Assembly: GCA_015232165.1 (NCBI GenBank)
Contig: JADGAE010000162.1
Span: 1 to 5,045, forward strand
Direction of reading: 5' to 3'
DNA length: 5,045 nucleotides
From: Nitrospirota bacterium
GTDB lineage: Bacteria; Nitrospirota; Thermodesulfovibrionia; Thermodesulfovibrionales; Magnetobacteriaceae
This document shows, in pieces, positions 5,010-5,045 of the stretch. The stretch's first letter is position 1; each line of letters begins with the position of its first letter. The notes beneath the pieces were generated by a model that searched no databases, was not told the DNA's origin, and saw only the letters and a list, made by a program, of their open reading frames with translations. A program made the position numbers and the translations under genes.

Positions 5010-5045
5010 CCTTTAGAACCCCCTGCAAGGGGACCAGTCCCCTTG
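4991..5045 (-). repeat. Palindromic intergenic repeat, copy B, at the right edge
   Basis: Read on the minus strand, this repeats copy A: the 20-base palindrome (5026-5045) is identical, the next nine bases differ once, and a shorter G/C hairpin follows (4994-5009). It points opposite to copy A, so the two bracket the moaC-trpF-panB block. The palindrome ends on the last base of the window, so the element may continue beyond it. Confidence 0.65.

Noticed and set aside
2411..5045. CRISPR array or transposon with terminal repeats
   Set aside because: Only two separated inverted copies exist, without spacers or cas genes. The genes between them are housekeeping biosynthetic genes with no transposase, so a composite transposon is not supported.

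Overview
The window (about half G+C) looks like chromosomal DNA of a Gram-negative bacterium. It carries five recognisable protein genes, one unrecognised small membrane-protein gene, and two long intergenic stretches packed with palindromic repeats. Frequent ATA (Ile) and AGG (Arg) codons, an LpxL-like acyltransferase and G/C-rich hairpin repeats would fit a Nitrospirota-like or deltaproteobacterial lineage. That placement is inference; nothing here fixes the taxon.

Left part (1-2338), probably envelope functions. A 112-residue three-helix membrane protein of unknown role (190-528) is followed 28 bases later by a lipid A acyltransferase-superfamily protein (557-1456). Converging on it, with a 6-base overlap of the two stop codons, is a Tat-type calcineurin-like metallophosphoesterase of the YkuE/YaeI/LpxG kind (2338-1451, minus), which has a consensus extended -10 promoter. 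The pairing hints at, but does not prove, a shared role in lipid A or envelope lipid metabolism.

Divergent gap (2339-2708, 370 bases). It holds the phosphoesterase promoter, a row of hairpins (2411-2569), a doubtful 26-codon reading frame and a probable moaC promoter.

Central part (2709-4615), cofactor and amino-acid biosynthesis. moaC (molybdenum cofactor) and trpF (tryptophan) overlap and form a two-gene unit on the plus strand. panB (pantothenate/CoA) faces them from the minus strand, with a short gap (31 bases) that could hold a panB terminator. The three enzymes belong to different pathways; each keeps its main catalytic residues.

Right part (4616-5045, 430 bases). It contains the panB leader and promoter, then non-coding repeats. 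A second copy of the palindromic element from the 2411 region lies here in opposite orientation and ends exactly at the last base. A shared hairpin with a conserved loop also occurs in both gaps, here nested inside a larger inverted repeat. No tRNA, rRNA, CRISPR array, transposase or new multi-gene system is visible. The most unusual content is the compound hairpin-repeat family and an acyltransferase whose HX4(D/E) motif lacks the acidic residue.
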